From: Pseudomonas sp. QS1027
GTDB taxonomy: Bacteria > Pseudomonadota > Gammaproteobacteria > Pseudomonadales > Pseudomonadaceae
Direction of reading: 5' to 3'
DNA length: 37,158 nt
Assembly: GCF_002814235.1 (NCBI RefSeq)
Contig: NZ_PHSU01000054.1
Location: forward strand, 1-37,158
Shown here: one piece after another, positions 1 to 7,115 of the stretch
Position numbering within the stretch: the first letter of the stretch is position 1
How the letters are laid out: each line of letters opens with the position of its first letter
The notes under the pieces: model-generated
Told to the model about the DNA's origin: nothing
The model's input: the letters and a program-made list of their open reading frames with translations, nothing else
The model's database searches: none
Position numbers and translations under genes: made by a program

Positions 1-44
1 TTTCACTTTTCTGTCATAAGGATCAAAAAACAGCGGAAAAGCAG

Positions 45-70
45 AAGGCCGGCCCCAAGGGGCCGGCCTT
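45..70 (-). terminator. GC-rich stem-loop, likely terminator
   Basis: A perfect 12-bp inverted repeat (AAGGCCGGCCCC / GGGGCCGGCCTT) with a 2-nt centre. On the minus strand it is followed by a T-rich tract (CTGCTTTTCC, then a T6 run further on). It could end transcripts from the methyltransferase gene at 181-1725. The plus-strand side lacks a T run, so minus-strand use is preferred. Confidence 0.55.
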
Positions 71-87
71 CCTCTATATATAGCAAT

Positions 88-113
88 AGCGGGAATCAGA
101 ACCTGTTCCCGCT
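88..113. repeat. Perfect 8-bp stem-loop
   Basis: AGCGGGAA and TTCCCGCT separated by 10 nt. It is one of three stem-loops packed into 45-174. No coding sequence is visible here. Confidence 0.45.
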
Positions 114-139
114 CCAGGCTGCCCCGGGCAAATGCCTTC

Positions 140-174
140 GTATATCTGGTACCTGGCCACAGCGCCAGATATAC
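140..174. repeat. Stem-loop just after methyltransferase stop
   Basis: GTATATCTGG and CCAGATATAC form a perfect 10-bp stem around a 15-nt loop, starting 6 bp beyond the stop codon of the methyltransferase gene. No U tract follows on either strand, so it looks like a 3'-end protective or processing structure rather than a classic terminator. Confidence 0.45.
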
Positions 175-180
175 CTACGC

Positions 181-1725
181 TCAAACGATTTTCAACGCCT
201 TGAGAATGACCAGTGATTTCTCTTCAAATGCTTTGGCCTGCGCCAGCAATTCGGCCATATTTTCTTCGGCCGTGCTCAGGGGCCTACCCTCCTTGACGAT
301 GCCCTCACCCTGTTCGCCGAGGATGCCCCATGCCAGTTGCGCCCATTCGGCCGGGTACTTTTTACCTTGCTTGATCGATATCAGGAACAATTGCTGGAAG
401 CGGCTGATCGGCACACCGCCTCCGGTCACCGGGCTGGCAAGGATCTGGATATGGTTATTGAACAACGAGCGTTTACACAGATGCAGATTGAGGGCCGCGC
501 AACGTGTCTGAACCAACTTCTCGGCTGCCTCGCTCTGGCAAGGTGCCACGACCCCCATACCGACCAGCACACTGATAGCCTGTTCCAGGTCGCCATAAGG
601 CACAGAGGGCGTGGCCGCCAACAATTGCCGCAAGGTCTTCGGTACATAGGCCTTGGCCGCCAAGGCCTCAAGGACGGGAGCGTATATTTCCGCCAGCAGC
701 GAGGCCTCGCCTGCCGGACCGCTGACGGCACCCGGTACGCTTTCTGCCGCCTGAAGCATGACAAAACGTGTATTGAGCATGCCCTCGCGCCGCTCCGCAG
801 CCGACAATCTGCTAGCGCCACGCAGGTACAGATCTCGACGGAAATGCTGATTGACGAAGTAGTCACGCGCCTGCTCGCGCATGATCGGGTGCTCGATACT
901 CTCCAGAAACGCCATACCTTCAGCGTTCAGGTTGAGCGGATCCACCGAATCCAGTGGCGCGGCCGTCGTGGCATAGTCGAGCTTGGCGGGAGACAGGGCA
1001 TCCACCACGTCAGTGAAGTACATGCAGTTCCAGTCGCGATTGAAATACTCATGGGCAACGTACTGGCGATTCTGCCCCTTGATGCCCTGCAGTTTGGCGC
1101 TCAGGTTCGGAGCCGTGTTGGCGTATTGGGGGTTTGCCGCCAGCAGCGCCTCGGAAAATTGCAGCGCTGCGTCTATACGTTCGGCCGGGCGCACGGAGGC
1201 GTTGGAGCCAAAGCGGTCGTGGAGGCTGAACAGCTGACGCAACGGCGCCGAAGGAGACCAGCCGGGAAAGCAGTTGTAGCTGATATATAGCAGACCACCA
1301 GGCTTGAGATATCGACGGGCGAATTCGACAATCAGCTTTTGGTTATCACGACTGACCCAGGTCCAGATGCCATGCAAGCTGATGCTGTCAAATTGCGGCA
1401 AGTCATCACGAGCCAGTAATTGTTCGAAGCTGTCGTCATAGAGCCGGGCATCGCTACCGCAGGCGGTCGCCAACGCGCTGGCATGAGCCGCCTGGGCGGG
1501 ATGGAAGTCCGTGCCTACGTAGCATCCCGGGTTCGCCGCGGCATGGATATTGACCGAAACACCCTGGCCAAAACCCAACTCGCAGTGATAGGCGCTGGCA
1601 CTCTCCAGACTTGCAAAGCCACGCAACAACAGGCAGTAGCGCTGGAAAACCGGATTGATCTCCCGGCTATACCCGTAGGTGTAACCTTCGTCCGTGAAAT
1701 AGCCTTCACTCCAAGCTTCGCTCAT
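181..1725 (-). CDS. SAM-dependent methyltransferase with regulatory domain
   Basis: A 514-residue cytoplasmic protein. Residues 49-55 (ELGFGQG) match the class I SAM-binding motif I (ExGxGxG), followed by an acidic strand (GTDFHP), which shows a Rossmann methyltransferase core in the first third. The rest resembles the methyltransferase regulatory domain family (PF10119) that follows such cores; the target is unknown. The reading frame is open back to 1875, but ATG 1725 is preferred: GGAAGG lies 9 nt upstream, whereas the ATG at 1734 sits directly on that sequence. The gene is monocistronic, with its 5' end about 120 bp from the 3' end of tRNA-Arg(CCT) and a hairpin directly after its stop. 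Family-level assignment is fairly sure; substrate is not inferable. Confidence 0.8.
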   Translation of the reverse strand: MSEAWSEGYFTDEGYTYGYSREINPVFQRYCLLLRGFASLESASAYHCELGFGQGVSVNIHAAANPGCYVGTDFHPAQAAHASALATACGSDARLYDDSFEQLLARDDLPQFDSISLHGIWTWVSRDNQKLIVEFARRYLKPGGLLYISYNCFPGWSPSAPLRQLFSLHDRFGSNASVRPAERIDAALQFSEALLAANPQYANTAPNLSAKLQGIKGQNRQYVAHEYFNRDWNCMYFTDVVDALSPAKLDYATTAAPLDSVDPLNLNAEGMAFLESIEHPIMREQARDYFVNQHFRRDLYLRGASRLSAAERREGMLNTRFVMLQAAESVPGAVSGPAGEASLLAEIYAPVLEALAAKAYVPKTLRQLLAATPSVPYGDLEQAISVLVGMGVVAPCQSEAAEKLVQTRCAALNLHLCKRSLFNNHIQILASPVTGGGVPISRFQQLFLISIKQGKKYPAEWAQLAWGILGEQGEGIVKEGRPLSTAEENMAELLAQAKAFEEKSLVILKALKIV

Positions 1726-1845
1726 GGCTGACATCCTTCCATCTTTTGTCGAGAGTAAAAAGATTCCCCTTATAAGGGCTCGCCATTGCGCACCACAAGC
1801 GGAAAATCTCGCATAAGGTGTGGTGACAGGAGGCTTGGAATTAGA

Positions 1846-1922
1846 TGGTGTCCCAGGGCCGGTTCGAACGGCCAACCTTCCCCTTAGGAGGGGGATGCTC
1901 TATCCAATTGAGCTACTGGGAC
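1846..1922 (-). tRNA. tRNA-Arg (anticodon CCT)
   Basis: A 77-nt cloverleaf on the minus strand with an encoded CCA end. The acceptor stem GTCCCAG pairs with CTGGGAC, with discriminator A. The anticodon loop CTCCTAA gives CCT and reads the codon AGG. The T arm carries TTCGAAC. It is a single gene with its own promoter-like sequence about 45 bp upstream. Confidence 0.96.
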
Positions 1923-1964
1923 AACGCTCGGCCACCAGGACAGGCGGCGCGAAGGACGGCGTGC

Positions 1965-1993
1965 ATGTTAACGGGCATGCCGTCGTTTGTCAT
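1965..1993 (-). promoter_or_regulatory. Putative promoter of tRNA-Arg(CCT)
   Basis: On the minus strand ATGACA (5/6 to -35) and TAACAT (4/6 to -10) are separated by exactly 17 bp, followed by a GC-rich stretch typical of stable-RNA promoters. Predicted start is about 35 nt before the tRNA. The remaining non-coding DNA between 1923 and 2279 holds only the sigma54-like site at 2208; I see no gene there. Confidence 0.45.
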
Positions 1994-2207
1994 GTCGTCC
2001 CTGGGCTTTTTAACCGTAGGCTGCCTCCCGCGAGCGCAGCCCGGCGCGTGTTGAGCAACCGCAACGCGCCACCCGGTAGCAGCTGTCAGACGTTTCATCG
2101 GGCATTTTGCATTATTACAAAACGCCATCATTGCAAAGTGCATGGTCCACACGTCCGAAACAAAAGCCAAGCTGTTGTTTTAAAAGTGTTTTTTCTGATA
2201 AAAAGCT

Positions 2208-2222
2208 TGGCATGCAGCCTGC
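2208..2222 (+). promoter_or_regulatory. Sigma54-like -24/-12 element
   Basis: TGGCATGCAGCCTGC matches TGGCAC-N5-TTGC with GG and GC at the required spacing and two mismatches. It lies 58 bp before the ATG at 2280 and is preceded by an A/T-rich 45-bp stretch that could hold an IHF site. No activator site was identified. Confidence 0.35.
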
Positions 2223-2279
2223 TCTGACTCTCTCCACGGAAAACCGCCTGATTCAGTATCAGCCATGGAGAGCCTTTCG

Positions 2280-2501
2280 ATGAATACGCCCATTCTTTTG
2301 ACATTGAATGCACTGGCATTGATCGCACTGACCGCTTTCCATTTTCAACCGGAGCCAGAGTCCCTGCCCTACGCCCATGCAGGCCCACAACAGGCCGCAC
2401 AACGGGCAGTCATGAGCGATCACCTGACCCACAGCAGCACCCTGGGCGAGCAGCGCCAGGCAACCGTCGCCACCGGCGAGACGGTCCGACTGACGTTCTG
2501 A
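2280..2501 (+). CDS. Small secreted or membrane-anchored protein, unknown
   Basis: 73 residues beginning MNTPILLTLNALALIALTAF: a single N-terminal hydrophobic segment (about residues 4-20) followed by a polar Gln/Thr-rich tail without cysteines. It could be an uncleaved anchor or a signal peptide. ATG 2280 is chosen over 2265 because GGAG lies 9 nt upstream of it. The next small gene starts 23 bp downstream, so the two probably form a bicistron. I do not recognise the family. Confidence 0.6.
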   Translation: MNTPILLTLNALALIALTAFHFQPEPESLPYAHAGPQQAAQRAVMSDHLTHSSTLGEQRQATVATGETVRLTF

Positions 2502-2524
2502 GCCCACTCCACCAAGGAATTCCC

Positions 2525-2716
2525 ATGTCCAGATACGCCATCACCTTCCTGATCCTGACCTTGTTCGCCAGCACCGCCCTGTGGATGGTTCCCGCCGACG
2601 CCTTCACCCTACCGCTGGTCGTCGCCACCAGCCTGTTTGCTGGCCTTTTCGTCCTGGCTTTGTTCGCTGGTCGGAAAATCCGCTTCGATCCGGTCTTGCG
2701 CACCTCCGAAGACTAG
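2525..2716 (+). CDS. Small two-helix inner-membrane protein, unknown
   Basis: 63 residues with two hydrophobic helices (about 4-22 and 27-47), a short ADAF linker and a charged C-terminus (GRKIRFDPVLRTSED), consistent with an N-in/C-in inner-membrane hairpin. AAGGAA is placed 5 nt before the ATG. It follows the small gene at 2280-2501 by 23 bp on the same strand. No function can be assigned. Confidence 0.65.
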   Translation: MSRYAITFLILTLFASTALWMVPADAFTLPLVVATSLFAGLFVLALFAGRKIRFDPVLRTSED

Positions 2717-2848
2717 AAAACCAGCAAATTGCCACTACGCTTTAACATTAGAAGCAAAAGGCCAGGCCAGCGGGTAAAATCCGCGGCGCCCAGGCCAGAC
2801 GCTTCCTGACAGGCCCGGGATGGCCGATCAGCAGGGCGTGACTGGATG

Positions 2849-2876
2849 AAACTTTCAAACCAGTGCGCATTTCTGA
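2849..2876 (+). promoter_or_regulatory. AlgU (sigma22)-type promoter before amrZ
   Basis: AAACTT-N17-TCTGA differs from the AlgU/RpoE-type consensus GAACTT-N16/17-TCTGA at one base. It lies 194 bp before the amrZ start, giving a long leader. In P. aeruginosa amrZ (algZ) is known to be AlgU-dependent with a long untranslated leader, which fits. A TGAGGC/GCCTCA hairpin (2950-2970) lies in the leader. The 2717-3069 gap has no gene. Confidence 0.6.
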
Positions 2877-3069
2877 TAATTGGTGCTGGCATATTGCCCT
2901 TGTCCAGTTCAATATTTGTCACAGAATTGACGCCAAGGATCTGGCAAATTTGAGGCATGATGCGGGCCTCATTTCAATTCAGGTTGAACATTTGGCCAAG
3001 CATGCTGTCCTACTGACATCCTGCGGCCAATTCCGAGAACCGCTCCCCTGAACTAACCGGTTTAAAACT

Positions 3070-3396
3070 ATGCGCCCATTGAAACAGGCAATTTATTCCA
3101 GCCGTACGGCTGACAAATTCGTCGTGCGTCTGCCCGATGGAATGCGTGAACGCATCGCCGAGGTGGCTCGTAACCATCACCGCAGCATGAATTCCGAGAT
3201 CATTGCACGCCTGGAACAGAGCCTTATTCAGGAAGGTGCACTGGGCGACGAGTTGAGCATGCGGCTGGACAGCCCTGAGCTCTCTCTGCATGAGCGCGAA
3301 TTGCTCCAGCGTTTCCGCCAGCTCTCCCATCGCCAGCAGAATGCACTCGTGTCGCTGATCGCCCATGACGCCGCCGAAATGGCAGACGCCAGCTGA
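3070..3396 (+). CDS. amrZ: AmrZ, ribbon-helix-helix regulator
   Basis: A 108-residue Arc/MetJ-type DNA-binding protein. The beta strand KFVVRLP (about 17-23) and helices ERIAEVARNHHRSMNSEIIARLEQSL form the ribbon-helix-helix. The C-terminal part (SPELSLHERELLQRFRQL..RQQNALVSLIAHD) is the AmrZ tetramerisation region. By memory it is close to P. aeruginosa AmrZ along its whole length, two residues shorter near the N-terminus. AmrZ controls alginate, motility, biofilm and c-di-GMP genes and represses its own gene. The AlgU-type promoter 194 bp upstream agrees with envelope-stress control. No good Shine-Dalgarno is visible before the ATG, so the start rests on similarity. A strong terminator follows. 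Confidence 0.95.
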   Translation: MRPLKQAIYSSRTADKFVVRLPDGMRERIAEVARNHHRSMNSEIIARLEQSLIQEGALGDELSMRLDSPELSLHERELLQRFRQLSHRQQNALVSLIAHDAAEMADAS

Positions 3397-3413
3397 TTCA
3401 TCCCTGAAAGCTC

Positions 3414-3440
3414 AAGCCAGCGGTGTGCTGGCTTTTTTTT
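3414..3440 (+). terminator. Intrinsic terminator of amrZ
   Basis: AAGCCAGC and GCTGGCTT (8 bp, 5-nt loop) followed by a run of T: a textbook Rho-independent terminator 18 bp after the amrZ stop. Confidence 0.93.
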
Positions 3441-3464
3441 GCCTGGGATTTGGCGGGGAACTGT

Positions 3465-4907
3465 TTAGAGCAGGAAGATGGTCGCCAGACCCAGGAAGAT
3501 GAAGAAGCCGCCGCTGTCGGTCATGGCGGTGATCATCACGCTCGCCCCCATCGCCGGGTCGCGCCCCAGGCGCGCCAGGGTCATGGGGATCAATACGCCC
3601 ATCAAGGCCGCCAGCAGGAGGTTGAGGGTCATCGCCGCGGTCATCACCACACCCAGCGACCAGCTGCCGTAAAGCAGATAAGCGACCACGCCGATCACCC
3701 CGCCCCACACCAGACCGTTGATCAAACCCACCGCCAGTTCCTTGCGCATCAGCCGCGAGGTATTGCCGGTACTGACCTGGTCGAGCGCCATGGCGCGTAC
3801 GATCATGGTGATGGTCTGGTTACCCGAGTTGCCGCCGATGCCCGCCACGATCGGCATCAGCGCGGCCAGGGCCACCAGCTTCTCGATGGAGCCCTCGAAC
3901 AGGCCGATCACCCGCGAAGCGACAAAGGCCGTGATCAGGTTGATTGCCAGCCACGCCCAGCGGTTGCGCAGGGATTTCCAGACCGAGGCAAAGATGTCCT
4001 CCTCTTCGCGCAGACCGGCCATGTTGAGGACTTCGCTTTCGCTTTCCTCACGGATCAGGTCGACCATTTCATCAATGGTCAGACGGCCGATCAGCTTGCC
4101 GTTCTTGTCCACCACGGGCGCGGAAATCAGGTCATAACGTTCGAACGCCTGGGCCGCGTCGTAGGCATCCTCATCCGGGTGAAAGGTCACCGGGTCGCCG
4201 GCCATGACATCGGCCACCTGCTTCTCGGGATCGTTGACCAGCAGACGCTTGATTGGCAGCACGCCCTTGAGCACGCCGTCGTAATCGACCACGAACAGTT
4301 TGTCGGTATGGCCCGGCAGTTCCTTGAGCCGACGCAGGTAGCGCAATACCACTTCCAGGCTGACGTCTTCGCGGATGGTGACCATCTCGAAGTCCATCAG
4401 CGCACCGACCTGCTCCTCGTCATAGGACAACGCGGAGCGAACACGCTCACGCTGCTGGCCATCGAGGGCTTCCATCAGTTCGTGGACAACGTCTCGCGGC
4501 AGCTCGGGAGCCAGGTCAGCGAGTTCGTCGGCGTCCATTTCCTTGGCGGCGGCCAGGAGCTCCTGATCGTCCATGTCGGCGATCAGGGTTTCACGGACGG
4601 AGTCGGACACTTCGAGCAGGATATCGCCGTCACGCTCGGCCTTGACCAACTGCCAGACGGTCAGGCGATCGTTCAGGGGCAAGGCTTCGAGAATATAGGC
4701 GACGTCGGCGGAGTGCAGGTCATCGAGCTTGCGCTGCAATTCGACGAGGTTCTGCCGGTGCACCAGGTGTTCCACCCGGTCGTGATGAGGGCCTTCCTGA
4801 CGATGCGTCAGGTCTTCGACCACCCGCTGGCGCTGCAACAGGTCGACGACCTGGGCAAGACGATCCTGCAGGCTGTCCTGGCTTTTCTTTACTTCAATTT
4901 CGGTCAT
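3465..4907 (-). CDS. mgtE: MgtE magnesium transporter
   Basis: A 480-residue inner-membrane Mg2+ channel/transporter. The acidic helical N domain (about 1-135, with DADELADLAPELP and YDEEQVGALM) is followed by two CBS domains (about 140-265) and a C-terminal block of five transmembrane helices. The signature GGNSGNQ (about 355-361) lies in the second helix region. The acidic cytosolic part is the Mg2+ sensor that gates the pore in characterised MgtE. ATG 4907 is chosen over 4937 because GGAG sits 7 nt upstream. The gene converges on amrZ. Its leader contains a terminator-like stem (5019-5036). Confidence 0.95.
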   Translation of the reverse strand: MTEIEVKKSQDSLQDRLAQVVDLLQRQRVVEDLTHRQEGPHHDRVEHLVHRQNLVELQRKLDDLHSADVAYILEALPLNDRLTVWQLVKAERDGDILLEVSDSVRETLIADMDDQELLAAAKEMDADELADLAPELPRDVVHELMEALDGQQRERVRSALSYDEEQVGALMDFEMVTIREDVSLEVVLRYLRRLKELPGHTDKLFVVDYDGVLKGVLPIKRLLVNDPEKQVADVMAGDPVTFHPDEDAYDAAQAFERYDLISAPVVDKNGKLIGRLTIDEMVDLIREESESEVLNMAGLREEEDIFASVWKSLRNRWAWLAINLITAFVASRVIGLFEGSIEKLVALAALMPIVAGIGGNSGNQTITMIVRAMALDQVSTGNTSRLMRKELAVGLINGLVWGGVIGVVAYLLYGSWSLGVVMTAAMTLNLLLAALMGVLIPMTLARLGRDPAMGASVMITAMTDSGGFFIFLGLATIFLL

Positions 4908-5018
4908 AGGCGAACTCCACTCCCAGCAGCGGGGCACGCCGGAAGGATCAATCAGTCAATTCGTGATTGGCAAAGCGAGAGATTAAGTAACTACTGGGTA
5001 AGTCCATGGAAATATTCC

Positions 5019-5036
5019 AAAAACCCCGGCGGGGCT
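5019..5036 (-). promoter_or_regulatory. Terminator-like stem in the mgtE leader
   Basis: On the minus strand AGCCCC-GCC-GGGGTT followed by TTT forms a short stem plus T run about 112 nt before the mgtE start. It could attenuate mgtE, or end a transcript coming from the opposite gene. The rest of the 4908-5227 gap shows no gene. Confidence 0.3.
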
Positions 5037-5227
5037 GACGGGCGCAATCATACACTGTCCCCACCCTTTCAAGACCAGAAATCTTGGCAAGAACAAGCGC
5101 TTGCAACACCTGGCCGAGGCTTTGCGCCGGCCTTTTCCCTACGACGACTCATCCTGAAAAGAAAACACACGCCCCAGGCAACAGCCCACGACTAGGCTGA
5201 GTGAATGATCGTCAAGGAGGACGTCCG

Positions 5228-5695
5228 ATGCTACCCGGAAGCCATCTATCACTGCTGCTCGCACTCTGCCTGCCCTTCCCGGCCGGCGCCGCCATCGTCC
5301 ATCGCTGCGAGAGCGACAGCGGCCATATCACCTTTACCACACTGGGTTGCGCGGCAAACGAAACGCTGCAGCCCCAGCGCGCGCACAACCCCGCACCAGG
5401 AAGCAGGCCTGTCCCGCTCAACAGAGCGAAACCAGTCACCGCAACACCAAGGGAGCTGACCGTAGTCGGTGAACATGATGACGGCTGCGCCAATCTGTTA
5501 AGCCCACAGGAAAAACGTCGGGCGATCATCAATCAGCAGGTTCGTCCCGGCATGAGTCGCCTGGAAGTGGAAAGCGCCCTGGGCAGGCCGGATCGGATCA
5601 GCACGAGCAACACCGCAACGCGCTATCACTACAACCTGAAGCGGGGTCGTAGCAGTCTGGTGGTGCTGGATGAGAAAGGATGTGTCAAAGGCTAG
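5228..5695 (+). CDS. Exported DUF4124/SmpA-like protein
   Basis: 155 residues with a signal peptide (MLPGSHLSLLLALCLPFPAGA). The mature start AIVHRCESDSGHITFTTLGC resembles the DUF4124 pattern with two spaced cysteines. The C-terminal QQVRPGMSRLEVESALGRPDRI resembles the SmpA/OmlA-type fold (small envelope domain), ending in another Cys near the C-terminus. It is probably periplasmic with disulfides; its role is unknown. ATG 5228 is favoured over 5201 because AAGGAGG lies 7 nt upstream and the signal peptide begins there. It is divergent from mgtE and convergent with the tRNA-Arg genes. Confidence 0.75.
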   Translation: MLPGSHLSLLLALCLPFPAGAAIVHRCESDSGHITFTTLGCAANETLQPQRAHNPAPGSRPVPLNRAKPVTATPRELTVVGEHDDGCANLLSPQEKRRAIINQQVRPGMSRLEVESALGRPDRISTSNTATRYHYNLKRGRSSLVVLDEKGCVKG

Positions 5696-5725
5696 CCGGC
5701 GTCACATACTCAAACGCCAGACAGC

Positions 5726-5750
5726 AAAAAGCCCGCAACCAGTGCGGGCT
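5726..5750 (-). terminator. Terminator of the tRNA-Arg genes
   Basis: AGCCCGCA and TGCGGGCT (8 bp, 5-nt loop). On the minus strand five T residues follow, placing a classic terminator 11 bp after the last tRNA. On the plus strand only TCTT follows, but it may also serve the convergent gene ending at 5695. Confidence 0.88.
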
Positions 5751-5760
5751 TCTTGGTGTA

Positions 5761-5837
5761 TGGTGCACTCGACAGGATTCGAACCTGTGACCGCTCGGTT
5801 CGTAGCCGAGTACTCTATCCAGCTGAGCTACGAGTGC
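5761..5837 (-). tRNA. tRNA-Arg (anticodon ACG), copy 2
   Basis: A 77-nt tRNA with encoded CCA. Acceptor stem GCACTCG/CGAGTGC; anticodon stem CTCGG/CCGAG with loop CTACGAA, anticodon ACG (deaminated to ICG, reads CGU/CGC/CGA). Its sequence is identical to the copy at 5909-5985. Confidence 0.97.
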
Positions 5838-5908
5838 ATGTGTGTTTTTAGACCAGATCACAACTGGTTGAAGCCACGTTGTTTGTATCACTACCCACAA
5901 CGCTTAAA

Positions 5909-5985
5909 TGGTGCACTCGACAGGATTCGAACCTGTGACCGCTCGGTTCGTAGCCGAGTACTCTATCCAGCTGAGCTACGAGTGC
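5909..5985 (-). tRNA. tRNA-Arg (anticodon ACG), copy 1
   Basis: A 77-nt tRNA identical to the copy at 5761-5837, with encoded CCA. The 71-bp spacer between the copies has no promoter I can see, so both are likely transcribed from the promoter at 6000-6027. Confidence 0.97.
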
Positions 5986-5999
5986 ATTTGATGCCGCGC

Positions 6000-6027
6000 A
6001 TTATAGGCCGTGAAATCTTTTTGTAAA
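6000..6027 (-). promoter_or_regulatory. Promoter of the tRNA-Arg pair
   Basis: On the minus strand TTTACA (5/6) and a perfect TATAAT are separated by 16 bp, followed by the GC-rich discriminator GCGCGGC typical of stringently controlled stable-RNA promoters. It lies 15 bp before the tRNA 5' end. Confidence 0.75.
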
Positions 6028-6093
6028 GCGCTTTTTTCTAGTAATTTCAACAACTTACCGAAGAAGCCAGACTCACACGTACTACACAAATAA

Positions 6094-6184
6094 TGGCGGA
6101 GAAGGGGGGATTCGAACCCCCGACACCCTTTTGAGGTGTACTCCCTTAGCAGGGGAGCGCCTTCGGCCACTCGGCCACCTCTCC
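6094..6184 (-). tRNA. tRNA-Ser (anticodon GCT)
   Basis: A 91-nt class II tRNA with encoded CCA and a long variable arm. Acceptor GGAGAGG..CTTCTCC; anticodon stem CTCCC/GGGAG with loop CTGCTAA, anticodon GCT (reads AGU/AGC). It lies directly downstream of csrA, as in other Pseudomonas. Confidence 0.96.
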
Positions 6185-6198
6185 GCAACACGGGGCGT

Positions 6199-6226
6199 AT
6201 AATAACCAACCTTTCCCCGTTTGCAA
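6199..6226 (-). promoter_or_regulatory. Promoter of tRNA-Ser(GCT)
   Basis: On the minus strand TTGCAA (4/6) and TATTAT (5/6) are separated by 16 bp, followed by the GC-rich discriminator CGCCCCG. The predicted start is within about 8 nt of the mature tRNA 5' end. Confidence 0.55.
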
Positions 6227-6245
6227 AGCAAAAAATCAAATAAAA

Positions 6246-6434
6246 TTAATGGCTTGGTTCTTCGTCCTTCTCTTTCTTGATCCGCAGGTAGATTTCCTCA
6301 CGGTGTACGGCCACTTCCTTGGGGGCATTGACCCCAATTCGTACTTGATTTCCTTTGACGCCAAGCACGGTCACAGTGATTTCACCGTCACCGATGATCA
6401 GGCTCTCTGCGCACCGACGAGTCAGAATCAGCAT
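6246..6434 (-). CDS. csrA: CsrA/RsmA post-transcriptional regulator
   Basis: 62 residues, the family's usual length. The N-terminal strand MLILTRR and the C-terminal half GNQVRIGVNAPKEVAVHREEIY contain the RNA-contacting residues (L4, R6, R44-type Arg in VHREE). CsrA/RsmA binds GGA-containing loops near ribosome sites, represses secondary metabolism and biofilm genes in Pseudomonas, and is titrated by RsmY/RsmZ RNAs. AGGAG sits 6-7 nt before the ATG. The position next to lysC and tRNA-Ser identifies it as the rsmA locus rather than the rsmE or rsmI paralogues. No clear intrinsic terminator is seen between it and tRNA-Ser. Confidence 0.97.
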   Translation of the reverse strand: MLILTRRCAESLIIGDGEITVTVLGVKGNQVRIGVNAPKEVAVHREEIYLRIKKEKDEEPSH

Positions 6435-6574
6435 ACCTTTCTCCTACACGCACTTCAGTTCAGGGACAACAGTCTGCAAAAAGGGCTTCGGCTTACAGGC
6501 TATATAGCCATTGCCCTACACCCCTAAGTATTGACCAGCGCAGGCAAAAGAACAGCACCCACCCACGCCTATCA

Positions 6575-6608
6575 AGAAAAACAAAGGGCGCGGTTCAACC
6601 GCGCCCTT
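6575..6608 (-). terminator. Intrinsic terminator of lysC
   Basis: AAGGGCGCGG and CCGCGCCCTT (10 bp, 5-nt loop), followed on the minus strand by TTGTTTTTCTT. It lies 12 bp after the lysC stop and separates lysC from csrA, so csrA has its own promoter. The short csrA leader also holds a 12-bp palindrome GGCTATATAGCC (6498-6509). Confidence 0.92.
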
Positions 6609-6620
6609 GGGGACTACGCG

Positions 6621-7115
6621 TCACTCGCCCTGTCGGGCCGGTGCGTCCAGCTCGAAAGCCGTGTGCAGCGCCCGTACCGCCAACTCCAGGTACTTCTCTT
6701 CGATCACCACGGAGACCTTGATCTCCGAGGTCGAGATCATCTGGATATTGATGCTTTCCTTGGCCAGGGCCTCGAACATGCGGCTGGCCACGCCAGCGTG
6801 GGAGCGCATGCCGACGCCAACGATCGACACCTTGGCGATCTTGGTGTCGCCGACCACTTCACGGGCACCGATCTCACGCGCGGTGTTTTCCAGGACGGTT
6901 TGCGCGGCCTGGTAGTCATTGCGGTGCACGGTGAAGGTGAAGTCGGTGGTGTTATCGTGCGCAACGTTCTGCACGATCATGTCGACTTCGATGTTCGCGG
7001 CACTGATCGGGCCGAGAATCTTGAAGGCCACGCCGGGGGTGTCTGGCACGCCACGGATGGTCAGCTTGGCTTCATCGCGGTTGAAGGCGATGCCGGAAAT
7101 GATCGGCTGTTCCAT
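6621..7115 (-). other. Putative internal start: aspartokinase beta subunit
   Basis: An in-frame ATG at 7113-7115 (Met250 of LysC) preceded by AGAGG with a 5-nt spacer. It would yield 164 residues containing just the two ACT domains. Overlapping alpha/beta aspartokinase genes of this design are established in Corynebacterium and Bacillus. Its use here is inferred from the ribosome-binding sequence. Confidence 0.5.

Noticed and set aside
1846..1922. attachment-site duplication of the tRNA-Arg(CCT) 3' end
   Set aside because: No second copy of the tRNA end was seen in the window, so an integrated island cannot be supported.
3423..5195. Long open frame antisense to mgtE (590 codons)
   Set aside because: Mirror frame of a GC-rich gene; no ribosome site, no recognisable domains, low-complexity His/Gln/Asp composition.
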